Shown one piece after another: positions 35,187 to 42,174 of a stretch of DNA of 64,000 nucleotides. The notes under the pieces were generated by a model that was not told the origin of the DNA, ran no database searches, and saw only the letters and a list, made by a program, of their open reading frames with translations. Positions within the stretch are counted from its first letter, which is position 1. Each line of letters opens with the position of its first letter. This DNA is from Allomuricauda sp. (GTDB taxonomy: Bacteria; Bacteroidota; Bacteroidia; Flavobacteriales; Flavobacteriaceae), in NCBI RefSeq assembly GCF_013911645.1, contig NZ_JACESV010000002.1, forward strand, positions 992,001 through 1,056,000. Direction: 5' to 3'. Both the position numbers and the translations under genes were made by a program.

Positions 35187-36116
35187 TCAAATAGTTTTTG
35201 CAAACTCTAATAGTGCAGGATCATTTTTTAATTTTTCCATATCGTCAGAGATTTTGCTGCCCAAGACCTTGGCATAGATGTGGGTCGTTTTCAAGGAAGT
35301 ATGCCCAAGCATTTTACTTACTGATATGGGTACGTCATTGGAGAGTGTTACCGTTGTGGCAAAGGTATGTCTGGCCAAGTGTGTGGTCAAAGTTTTTTGA
35401 TTTTACATGCTGCAGCAATTTCATTCAAATAAAAGTTGATCCGTTGATTGGTATATACCGGGAGGAAGATCCTTTTTGAAATCACTCTAGGGTACTCTTT
35501 GTATTTGTCAATTATCACATCTGGAATGGTCAATAGCGGGATACTGCTCAAAACCTTGGTTTTTTTCCTTTTGGTCTTGATCCATTTTAGCTCGTTGATA
35601 TCCTTGACCAAATCATCCTGGGTCAATTTTTCAACATCGGCATAGGCCAGTCCCGTATAGCAGCAGAAAAGGAGAATGTCCTTTACGGTCTGCAATCTTT
35701 CAATATCAAATTCTTTCCCGATCAAACTTTCCATTTTGTTGTTATGGTCGTCGAAGATCTCCAGTACCATATGTTCCTTTCTGTCCCTTGCCCAAATAAA
35801 TATCTTTTATGATATAGGCGGATATATCCTCCTTTTCCTTCAGGAGGGTGTCATATATCTCAATACAGCGGTTTTTTAAGTTTTCAAGGAATCTGTTGAA
35901 ATCGGAGACCTCACGTATCATTTCCCTGAGTTTCCCCGCCTTGGGATCCCATTTGCGCTCCTTGACCCTCCTGCGAAGGCTGAACTCACTGCGCTTGCCG
36001 TTAACGGTGATGCGGGCATAGATGGTCACTTTTCCATCGGTGTCCGAATCCATTTTTTTCGGATAGAACAATATGTTCATTGGTGCAAACATTGGTGAGG
36101 GTTTTGAATTACTCAC
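35187..36116 (-). pseudogene. Tyrosine recombinase (integrase) with two frameshifts
   Basis: Three minus-strand frames together give a complete Bacteroidota integrase of about 310 aa. Part 1 (36116-35742): arm-binding domain, KVTIYARITVNGKRSEFSLR. Part 2 (35770-35387): core domain with CCYTGLAYADVEKLTQDDL. Part 3 (35390-35187): catalytic HLARHTFATTVTL, GHTSLKTTHIYAKV with the Tyr nucleophile. The first break is one extra G (GQK then EHMVLEIF). The second is one missing A in a six-A run (KIKK then TLTTHLARHTF). Both are one-base changes, so decay is recent or the sequence has homopolymer errors. Confidence 0.88.
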
Positions 36117-36277
36117 CGGAAGGTATAAAAACCAAATGTTAAAATTTCGGCGTAAATATTTCTTTAACAGTCGATTATAGCGATATTGGTGAGTCTTTCA
36201 AAGGGGTTCTCAGACTCACCGCGAGACTCACCTTTTTTATGATATTATTTGATGAGTTTTGGAGATATATAAAATTA

Positions 36278-36310
36278 AAAAGCCTGTAAATTATTCATTT
36301 ACAGGCTTTT
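36278..36310. terminator. Strong symmetrical terminator by the tRNA fragment
   Basis: AAAAGCCTGTAAAT and ATTTACAGGCTTTT form a perfect 14-bp stem with a 5-nt loop and A/T tails on both sides. It lies 24 nt beyond the tRNA-Asp 3' end and may be that gene's former terminator. Confidence 0.85.
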
Positions 36311-36333
36311 GCGGATTTTTTAACGCTATCCAA

Positions 36334-36355
36334 GCGGTCTGGACGGGACTCGAAC
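36334..36355 (-). other. 3' end of tRNA-Asp, attachment-site remnant
   Basis: On the minus strand GTTCGAGTCCCGTCCAGACC followed by GC equals the T-loop, 3' T-stem, acceptor strand and discriminator G of a flavobacterial tRNA-Asp (whose 5' acceptor strand is GGTCTGG). The 5' side of the T-stem and the rest of the tRNA are missing, replaced by an A-rich sequence. This is what a tyrosine recombinase leaves at the far end of an element inserted in a tRNA gene. Confidence 0.7.
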
Positions 36356-36370
36356 TTTTTGTCAAAATCA

Positions 36371-36407
36371 CCCATTTTTCAGGGTCTCCCAGAGGGTCAA
36401 AAATGGG
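36371..36407. repeat. 9-bp inverted repeat next to the tRNA fragment
   Basis: CCCATTTTT (36371-36379) and AAAAATGGG (36399-36407) are perfect inverted copies around a 19-nt centre rich in GGG/CCC. No T tract fits a terminator reading. It may be part of the attachment or excision site. Confidence 0.5.
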
Positions 36408-36655
36408 AGGCACCGAATTGCTCACCTTTTAACAAATTTTAACCTTTTTAACATTAAAAATGATGGATTTTAATGCCTTTTGGAGGCTTGGTTGCATTTT
36501 TGATTGTAATGTATGATTTTATGTTTTGAATGTGTATTTGCTGGGCTTAATTTTTAAGGTTGGGATTTTAGTACAATTTATATGGTTTAAATCCCCTTCA
36601 TTGACATCCGTAAAAAGGGTCACTTGATTCGTTGTAATGTAAATCAAAAGCTATG

Positions 36656-37291
36656 CTAATTGGGCAAGATAATACTGTCTTGTTCGGAATTATAAACCAT
36701 TATATGGTAAGAAGGTTTAACTATTTCATCCAAGGTGGTTGTGAACCCTCGTGTTCTCATTGCTGCAAAAACCAAAACTTCGGAATTTGGATAGGTTTCT
36801 TTTAACCTCCTTGCACAAGCACATGAAGTTCTGCCGAGGGTGAAAACATCGTCCACCAATATTATTTTTTCAACAAAGGCCTCTGGAGGGGTACACAATA
36901 GACTATCATAATGTGTGTTGCAGGACGGACGGCTTTCAGCGGTGTAGAAATTGCTTGATTTTGGAACAGGACTGATTCTTTCAATCAAATTCTGAACCGA
37001 ATTGCCAAAACCTGAATTTACTAAGTGTTCCGACAATATTCTTGTTGGCCAATGAGCGCCTTCGACCATTGGCGTACTCCTAGGTGCAGGGACCAATATC
37101 GGGTTATTATCGAACATTTGGGAGATTGGGAGTTCTTGAGGTAATTCAGACATATAATATATGAGTCGTTCAATTACCCGGGTATTCCCTGACTTTATAT
37201 TACCACATATTCTCTTTGAGAGTTGGGCCTTCTCATTTGTGCCCCGACTCGCAAATTCCAGCATTGTTGCAAATGGAATTTCAAAAGGCAT
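36656..37291 (-). CDS. Phosphoribosyltransferase, ShosT-like
   Basis: About 211 aa from ATG 37291 (a TTG at 37297 also opens the frame). The PRPP-binding loop is clear: IILVDDVFTLGRTSCACARR near residues 150-170, preceded by ILVPAPRSTP near 66, as in ComF-like phosphoribosyltransferases, but the ComF zinc finger is absent. Its start overlaps the end of the DprA-like gene by 11 nt. A phosphoribosyltransferase toxin paired with a DprA-like antitoxin is the make-up of the ShosTA defence system, and the site beside an integrase and a tRNA-Asp junction fits a defence island. Function is inferred from this pairing. Confidence 0.7.
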   Translation of the reverse strand: MPFEIPFATMLEFASRGTNEKAQLSKRICGNIKSGNTRVIERLIYYMSELPQELPISQMFDNNPILVPAPRSTPMVEGAHWPTRILSEHLVNSGFGNSVQNLIERISPVPKSSNFYTAESRPSCNTHYDSLLCTPPEAFVEKIILVDDVFTLGRTSCACARRLKETYPNSEVLVFAAMRTRGFTTTLDEIVKPSYHIMVYNSEQDSIILPN

Positions 37292-37949
37292 CCTCAAATT
37301 TTGAGGTCAAGTAGGGAATGTGGGTAAAAATCTCGTCCACGTTTTCCCTGGAAAGTACTTGGGCTCCATAATCCAACATTTCCTTGGCCCATGTAACATT
37401 TGAATCTTGGATAACATTTTCCAAAACATACACCTCCCGCCCCAAACGAAGGGCTTCCCAACCTTGGTGTCGAGTACCACTTTTATCAGTGGCCTCAATG
37501 ATGATCGTTGCATCGGATATCAATGCCATGGTCCTATTTCTAATTGGGAAATTCTTTGGCTGTGTCGGAAAACCTTCCGGGAACTGGGAGATGGCTAAAT
37601 GCTCCTTCTTGATTTTTTCCAAGAGGGTTGCATTTTCCTTTGGGTAAGGGACATTTAAAGGCGTTCCCATAACCGCAATGGTCTTACCTCCTGAATCGAT
37701 TGCAGTTTGATGGGCCATAGTATCTATTCCTTTTGCCAATCCACTTACTACTATGATATCGTGCTTGACCAAAGTTTTTGATATGATTTTTGCTCTTTGT
37801 AGGCCTTCCTTTGAAGATGCTCTCGAACCTACAACGGAAACTCTTCTTTTCTCATAGAGCAAATCTTCATCCCCGCCAAAAAACAATTTTTCAGGGAAAT
37901 GCTTCTTTTCGGCATCTGTCAATAGTTGAAAATAGGTTTCAATGCCCAT
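37281..37949 (-). CDS. Short DprA-like protein, ShosA-like
   Basis: A 222-aa protein made of the DprA/Smf Rossmann domain: VSVVGSRASSKEGLQRAKII (residues about 38-57), VVSGLAKGIDTMAHQTAID (near 67-85), PKNFPIRNRTMALISDATII and SGTRHQGWEALRLGREVYVL. Classical DprA is longer, with a SAM-like and a winged-helix domain; both are missing here, so this is unlikely to be the cell's competence DprA. It is the upstream gene of an overlapping pair with a phosphoribosyltransferase. It probably binds single-stranded DNA and restrains the partner, as proposed for ShosA. Confidence 0.75.
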   Translation of the reverse strand: MGIETYFQLLTDAEKKHFPEKLFFGGDEDLLYEKRRVSVVGSRASSKEGLQRAKIISKTLVKHDIIVVSGLAKGIDTMAHQTAIDSGGKTIAVMGTPLNVPYPKENATLLEKIKKEHLAISQFPEGFPTQPKNFPIRNRTMALISDATIIIEATDKSGTRHQGWEALRLGREVYVLENVIQDSNVTWAKEMLDYGAQVLSRENVDEIFTHIPYLTSKFEDAF

Positions 37950-38518
37950 AGGTAGTTATTGTGATAGATACGACAAGGTACAAAATTAAAGAAAATATTA
38001 TGGTCAAGCCTTTTATCTTATTTTATGGGGATATGGAATGTGCTGGATGGGACGGATAATGAGTGCCACTAAAAACGGATAAATTGAACCACCTTAATTT
38101 TAGCCATAATTAAATCTGAATCAGTCACTTATTTGTGGTTTGACCATGCTCACTTTTTTCCGTTTCGAGTGGTATACTATGACTGTTTTTTGCACACTTC
38201 TAAGTCTCTGTGAATTCTTTATTTTTCAGATGTGTACAATAAAAATCAATAGCGAATTTGGCATATTCATTATTCTGTGCGGAATAGCCTGTATTATACT
38301 CAATTTATCTTTCCAGCCTTTCATAAATTTATGCTCATCGAATAAGTTGCCTTATTCATTGTCAATCTATATAGATTGAATTTTCTTGAATAATACTTTA
38401 GAATTGCTCTTTTGAATCTGATGCTTGGTGGAAGCTTCCTTAAGCCTATGGTTTGGTGTTTTATTGAAAATTAGTTTTTCTACGGATATTGATTGGGTAA
38501 ATCCGTTGAATGAAATAT
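37950..38518. other. Intergenic, edge between defence pair and PUL
   Basis: Besides the promoter box of the DprA-like gene I see no convincing gene. A 79-codon plus-strand frame at 38140 is hydrophobic and AT-rich with no family signal and is left out. The stretch marks the change from accessory genes to the polysaccharide utilisation locus. Confidence 0.5.
37981..38007 (-). promoter_or_regulatory. Candidate promoter of the DprA-like/PRTase pair
   Basis: On the minus strand TAATTTTG (37988-37981) fits TAnnTTTG, with TTG at 38007-38005, 16 nt upstream, slightly closer than usual. The ATG is 32 nt downstream. Confidence 0.5.
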
Positions 38519-39586
38519 TTATGGATGTTCGTTTCTTAAATCTATTGAAGTTGCTAATGCGATAACTCGTCCGTTATTACCTACGGCATTATAAAAATGA
38601 TAGACCACTCCCTTCCATTTTATAACCCACGGTTTGTGGGCGTAGACTGCATCATATTCTTCAGAAGGGGCTATTAAGTCATTTCCAGTCCAATCTGTCC
38701 AGTTTATTAAATCATATGAACAGGCAAATCGCTCAAAAGCTCCCGGTTTCCAAAATGCCCCAAAGTAGAACATGATATAAACATCATTATATTTTGCGAT
38801 TTGAGCATCGCCACTAATGCCTTTACCTTTCGTAATGACCGGTTTGTCGCCAAACCTTTCCCATTCACGCATATTATCGGACACCGCCATAGCAATACTT
38901 TCGTATTCAGTCTCATTGCCTTTAGCATTGTAGAACATTACGAAAGGATGTCCAGTATGTTTTTGGGCATCTCGAATAGCCAAACTTTTGTAAATTGTTT
39001 GATTGTCAAACCAACGTGAATTTTTGTCATCTGGAGACATAATAGGAGCATTATTGGTATACCATGCTTGAGCTTTGGTTAAAAACGGGGATTTAGCCAA
39101 ACCAATTTTAAGGGTGCCTGATTCGTATCCAGCCGTATTCCCTCCTAAATAGGTCATCCAGTATTTGTCATCATATTTTTCAACAGTATAATCACCTCCC
39201 CATTTTATGTCAACAAGTGACACGTATCCAGCTTTTTGATTCGCATCCCAAGTGTTTTCGGTAAACGACAATATTTTACCTTTTGATTTCCAATTTAACA
39301 AGTCCTTGCTTTCAGACAGCCATGTTTCATAGCCCCTGCCATCAAAAACGATATACGTCATATACCAAAGATTGTTTTTTCGAAAAATCGTAGGTGAATC
39401 AACCATTTTAGAAGTGTCAGGATGCTGCAATACAATGCCATATTTGTATGGGGTCTTGATTTCGTTGTAAACCTTCTCCATAACTTCTTGCGACACATAT
39501 TTAGGTGTAAGGCGCTTTGTGACGTTGCAACTTTTTAATGATATTGTTCCAAATACCAACACAAGTAAAAAACATACTTTTTTCAT
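38519..39586 (-). CDS. Five-bladed beta-propeller glycoside hydrolase lipoprotein
   Basis: A 355-aa lipoprotein (signal KKVCFLLVLVFGTISLKS then Cys). The rest has propeller-blade repeats of the GH43/GH117/GH130 kind: VDSPTIFRKNNLWYMTYIVF near residues 62-81, TWLSESKDLLNWKSKGKIL near 88-106, IAMAVSDNMREWERFG, and GDAQIAKYNDVYIMFYFGAF. Acidic residues at blade starts (Asp in DSPT, Asp in GDAQ) fit the catalytic set, but the family number cannot be fixed by eye. It is divergent from the GH127 genes, with a copy of the shared operator upstream. Confidence 0.75.
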   Translation of the reverse strand: MKKVCFLLVLVFGTISLKSCNVTKRLTPKYVSQEVMEKVYNEIKTPYKYGIVLQHPDTSKMVDSPTIFRKNNLWYMTYIVFDGRGYETWLSESKDLLNWKSKGKILSFTENTWDANQKAGYVSLVDIKWGGDYTVEKYDDKYWMTYLGGNTAGYESGTLKIGLAKSPFLTKAQAWYTNNAPIMSPDDKNSRWFDNQTIYKSLAIRDAQKHTGHPFVMFYNAKGNETEYESIAMAVSDNMREWERFGDKPVITKGKGISGDAQIAKYNDVYIMFYFGAFWKPGAFERFACSYDLINWTDWTGNDLIAPSEEYDAVYAHKPWVIKWKGVVYHFYNAVGNNGRVIALATSIDLRNEHP

Positions 39587-39634
39587 TCAACAAGTCTCAA
39601 TCATAAATTTTCAATATAAGTATTCTTTATATAT

Positions 39635-39651
39635 GTAACAAATACGTTTAT
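39635..39651 (-). promoter_or_regulatory. Shared PUL motif, site 1
   Basis: On the minus strand TAAACGTATTTGTTAC, starting at about 39650, lies roughly 50-65 bp before the ATG of the propeller glycosidase (39586). It is one of four copies of TAAACGTWWTTDTTACA, always on the strand of the gene it precedes. Confidence 0.65.
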
Positions 39652-39866
39652 AAAAAGCCGTTGCTTTTGGCAACAAAGTTGTATGTAATGTTGATGGGGT
39701 TGAAAAAGGGGAAGGAAGGTTGTAAGTTGATTCCCAAACCAAAGCGTATTTCATTGCTTAATCTACTATTTTAAGCATAAAACACTTTGTGTGTGACATT
39801 TTAACTATCATTAAATGAATGTTATACGTAGGTTGTTTTATTAAACTTTAGTAATTTCCGTTATTT

Positions 39867-39883
39867 TAAACGTATTTTTTACA
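39867..39883 (+). promoter_or_regulatory. Shared PUL motif, site 2
   Basis: TAAACGTATTTTTTACA lies 105 bp before the ATG of the first GH127 gene (39988), on the coding strand. It is the likely control site for the long enzyme operon. Confidence 0.65.
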
Positions 39884-39987
39884 ATTATTTTTTATTTTAG
39901 CAAAAGCTATGATGCTGTCTCCTGAAATTTTAATTAAATAATTTATTTCAGAAGATAGGTACGATTAACTATCAAACTAAAAATCTT

Positions 39988-42138
39988 ATGAGTAATTTAA
40001 TTTCAAAAGTCAGTTTCCAGCGAATATGGTTATGTTCAATGGTTATAGTTCTAGGGACTAGCAATGTTGTCAGGGCACAGGATAAAAATGAGACCATCAC
40101 TTCCAAAACAAGCTATGAATATTTACAAAATAGGAGTCCTCTTGCCGAAAAGCCTTTTTTAGAGCTGCCATTAGGGGCAATACAACCGGATGGTTGGTTG
40201 CACGAACAGTTGGTGAGAATGAAGGATGGAATGACTGGGAGGCTTGATGAATTATACCCAGAGGTTGTTGGGCCAAGAAATGGCTGGCTCGGTGGCGACG
40301 GTGATGGTTGGGAACGTGGTCCATATTGGATTGATGGTTTGCTTCCTCTTGCATACATACTGGAGGATGATAAAATGATCGAAAAGACACAGCCTTGGAT
40401 TGAATGGACATTGAACAATCAAAGAAAGGATGGATATTTGGGTCCAATTCCCTTTGCTGATGAACCAGAACCTGAGGCAGGCCTTCAACGTGGAATGCGA
40501 GAGGATTGGTGGCCTAAGATGGTAATGCTAAAAATATTGATGCAATATTATTCTGCTACAGAGGATGAACGCGTCATCACTGCGCTTACCAAATATTTTA
40601 AATACCAACTTGAAGAACTTCCGGAACGTCCGCTTGACTTTTTGACTTTTTGGGCGAATCGAAGAGGAGGTGATAATCTTCAAGCTGTTTTGTGGCTTTA
40701 CAATATTACAGGTGATAAGTTTCTGTTGGAATTGGCAGATATCATTGCTGAACAAACCTTTCCGTGGACTGAGGTCTTTCTAAATGATATAACACGAAAG
40801 CAATTGCCCAACGCGTGGTCCAGTAGCGGAATAAAATACCCATTTGAGGCTGAGGAAATGAAAGATATACACGTGTCCAAGTTGGGTAGCTTACATTGTG
40901 TAAATTTTGCCCAAGGCATTAAGGAACCAGTGGTTTATTATCAATATGATAAAGATGATATGCACCTCAAGGCTTCCAGACAAGGATTTGCGGACATCAA
41001 CTATTTTCATGGCCAACCTCAGGGAATGTACGGTGGAGATGAGCCACTTCACGGGCAGGATCCCACCAAGGGGGTCGAATTCTGTTCCATTTCTGAATCT
41101 ATGTATTCTTTGGAGACTATGTTGCCCATCACTGGGGATATGTTCTACGCCGACTTATTGGAAAAAATAGTATACAATGCCCTTCCAACCCAGACCAATG
41201 ACGATTTTACGACCCGACAGTATTTCCAAGCAGCAAATCAGGTTGAGATTTCCGATAAACTACAAGCCTCCTACCAGACACAAACCCATGAAGGAACTGA
41301 TTTTGTCTACGGATTGCTTAGTGGCTATCCCTGCTGTACCACTAATATGCATCAAAGTTGGCCCAAGTTCGTTCAAAACTTATGGTATGCCAGTGCCGAT
41401 GGAGGTATAGCGGCATTTTTATATGCCCCAAACACAGTTAGAATGAGAGTTAAGGGAGGTGAAGAAGTAATGATAAAAGAGTCCACACAGTTTCCTTTTA
41501 AAGAGACTGTTCAGTTTGAACTTTCCTTGACGAATGAAACAGCATTCCCATTTTACTTGAGAATCCCAGATTGGACGGATGGTGCAACCATAAATATTAA
41601 TGGAACCCCTGTTGAATTTGAGGTTGAAAATCAGGTAGCCAAAATTGATAGAATTTGGAAAAATGGGGATAAGATCACCCTGACTATGCCCATGCATTTA
41701 GAAACATCGCAGTGGTTTGATTTTGCCCATACCATTGAACGTGGTCCGCTGGTATATTCTTTAAGAGTCGCCGGGCAGGAGAAGAAAAAGAACAGGGGCG
41801 ACAAATATGGAGAATTTACTGAAGTTTATCCCGTTGATCCTTGGAACTTTGCCCTAATGTCAAGCGACTTGAAGTCACTTTCCAGCTCATTTGAGGTTGA
41901 AACCAAAGATTGGGATGGTACATATCCTTGGAATTTGGACAATGTACCGATTCAACTTAAAGGTAAGGGTGTCGAGATTCCAGAATGGACCACAGTCAAC
42001 GGAGTTCCTGTATTTCCAGCTTGGTGGGGTCGTAGGCAAAAATCTGTGGAAGCGTCAAGAGTTAAGGACATTACCCTAGTTCCATATGGTGCAACTACAT
42101 TAAGAATCACAGAGTTTCCTGTGTTTCAGAACGACTGA
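39988..42138 (+). CDS. GH127-type beta-L-arabinofuranosidase
   Basis: A 716-aa exported enzyme (signal region about residues 1-31 ending VVRAQ). It has the (alpha/alpha)6 barrel of the DUF1680/GH127 group: PLGAIQPDGWLHEQLVRMK near residue 57, GWERGPYWIDGLLPLAYIL near 107, and a C-terminal beta domain. The cysteine-glutamate zinc site is intact: Glu364-x-Cys366 (VEFCSISES) and Cys449-Cys450 (GYPCCTTN); one Cys is the nucleophile in the family. It removes beta-L-arabinofuranose from plant or algal glycans. First gene of a run of seven; the next start is 36 bp downstream. Confidence 0.85.
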   Translation: MSNLISKVSFQRIWLCSMVIVLGTSNVVRAQDKNETITSKTSYEYLQNRSPLAEKPFLELPLGAIQPDGWLHEQLVRMKDGMTGRLDELYPEVVGPRNGWLGGDGDGWERGPYWIDGLLPLAYILEDDKMIEKTQPWIEWTLNNQRKDGYLGPIPFADEPEPEAGLQRGMREDWWPKMVMLKILMQYYSATEDERVITALTKYFKYQLEELPERPLDFLTFWANRRGGDNLQAVLWLYNITGDKFLLELADIIAEQTFPWTEVFLNDITRKQLPNAWSSSGIKYPFEAEEMKDIHVSKLGSLHCVNFAQGIKEPVVYYQYDKDDMHLKASRQGFADINYFHGQPQGMYGGDEPLHGQDPTKGVEFCSISESMYSLETMLPITGDMFYADLLEKIVYNALPTQTNDDFTTRQYFQAANQVEISDKLQASYQTQTHEGTDFVYGLLSGYPCCTTNMHQSWPKFVQNLWYASADGGIAAFLYAPNTVRMRVKGGEEVMIKESTQFPFKETVQFELSLTNETAFPFYLRIPDWTDGATININGTPVEFEVENQVAKIDRIWKNGDKITLTMPMHLETSQWFDFAHTIERGPLVYSLRVAGQEKKKNRGDKYGEFTEVYPVDPWNFALMSSDLKSLSSSFEVETKDWDGTYPWNLDNVPIQLKGKGVEIPEWTTVNGVPVFPAWWGRRQKSVEASRVKDITLVPYGATTLRITEFPVFQND

Positions 42139-42174
42139 TTTTTTCGAACCGCAAAACATATTAATTGAAGTAGT

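Larger units (their letters stand above)
36094..36428. repeat. GGTGAG/CTCACC repeats upstream of the integrase
   Basis: GGTGAG occurs at 36094-36099 and, as GGTGAGTCT, at 36188-36196. Its complement occurs at 36112-36117 (CTCACC), 36212-36220 and 36224-36232 (AGACTCACC twice), and near 36423-36428 (CTCACC). The number, the mixed direct and inverted order and the place beside the integrase start suggest arm-type binding sites. Confidence 0.5.
36117..36655. other. Integration junction region
   Basis: A non-coding stretch between the integrase remnant and the phosphoribosyltransferase gene. It holds the GGTGAG repeats, a perfect bidirectional terminator, a 22-bp piece of tRNA-Asp and a 9-bp inverted repeat. 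From about 36440 to 36655 I see nothing further. Confidence 0.6.
39587..39987. other. Divergent control region of the PUL
   Basis: A 401-bp non-coding region between the divergent glycosidase and GH127 genes. It holds two copies of the shared 17-bp motif, one for each direction. No exact TAnnTTTG box was found near either start, so the promoters may be activator-dependent. Confidence 0.6.

Noticed and set aside
36371-36407. Transcription terminator
   Set aside because: The 19-nt centre is long and no T tract follows on either strand.
38140-38379. A 79-codon hydrophobic plus-strand frame
   Set aside because: AT-rich sequence readily yields such frames; no family signal, no promoter and no conserved start context.
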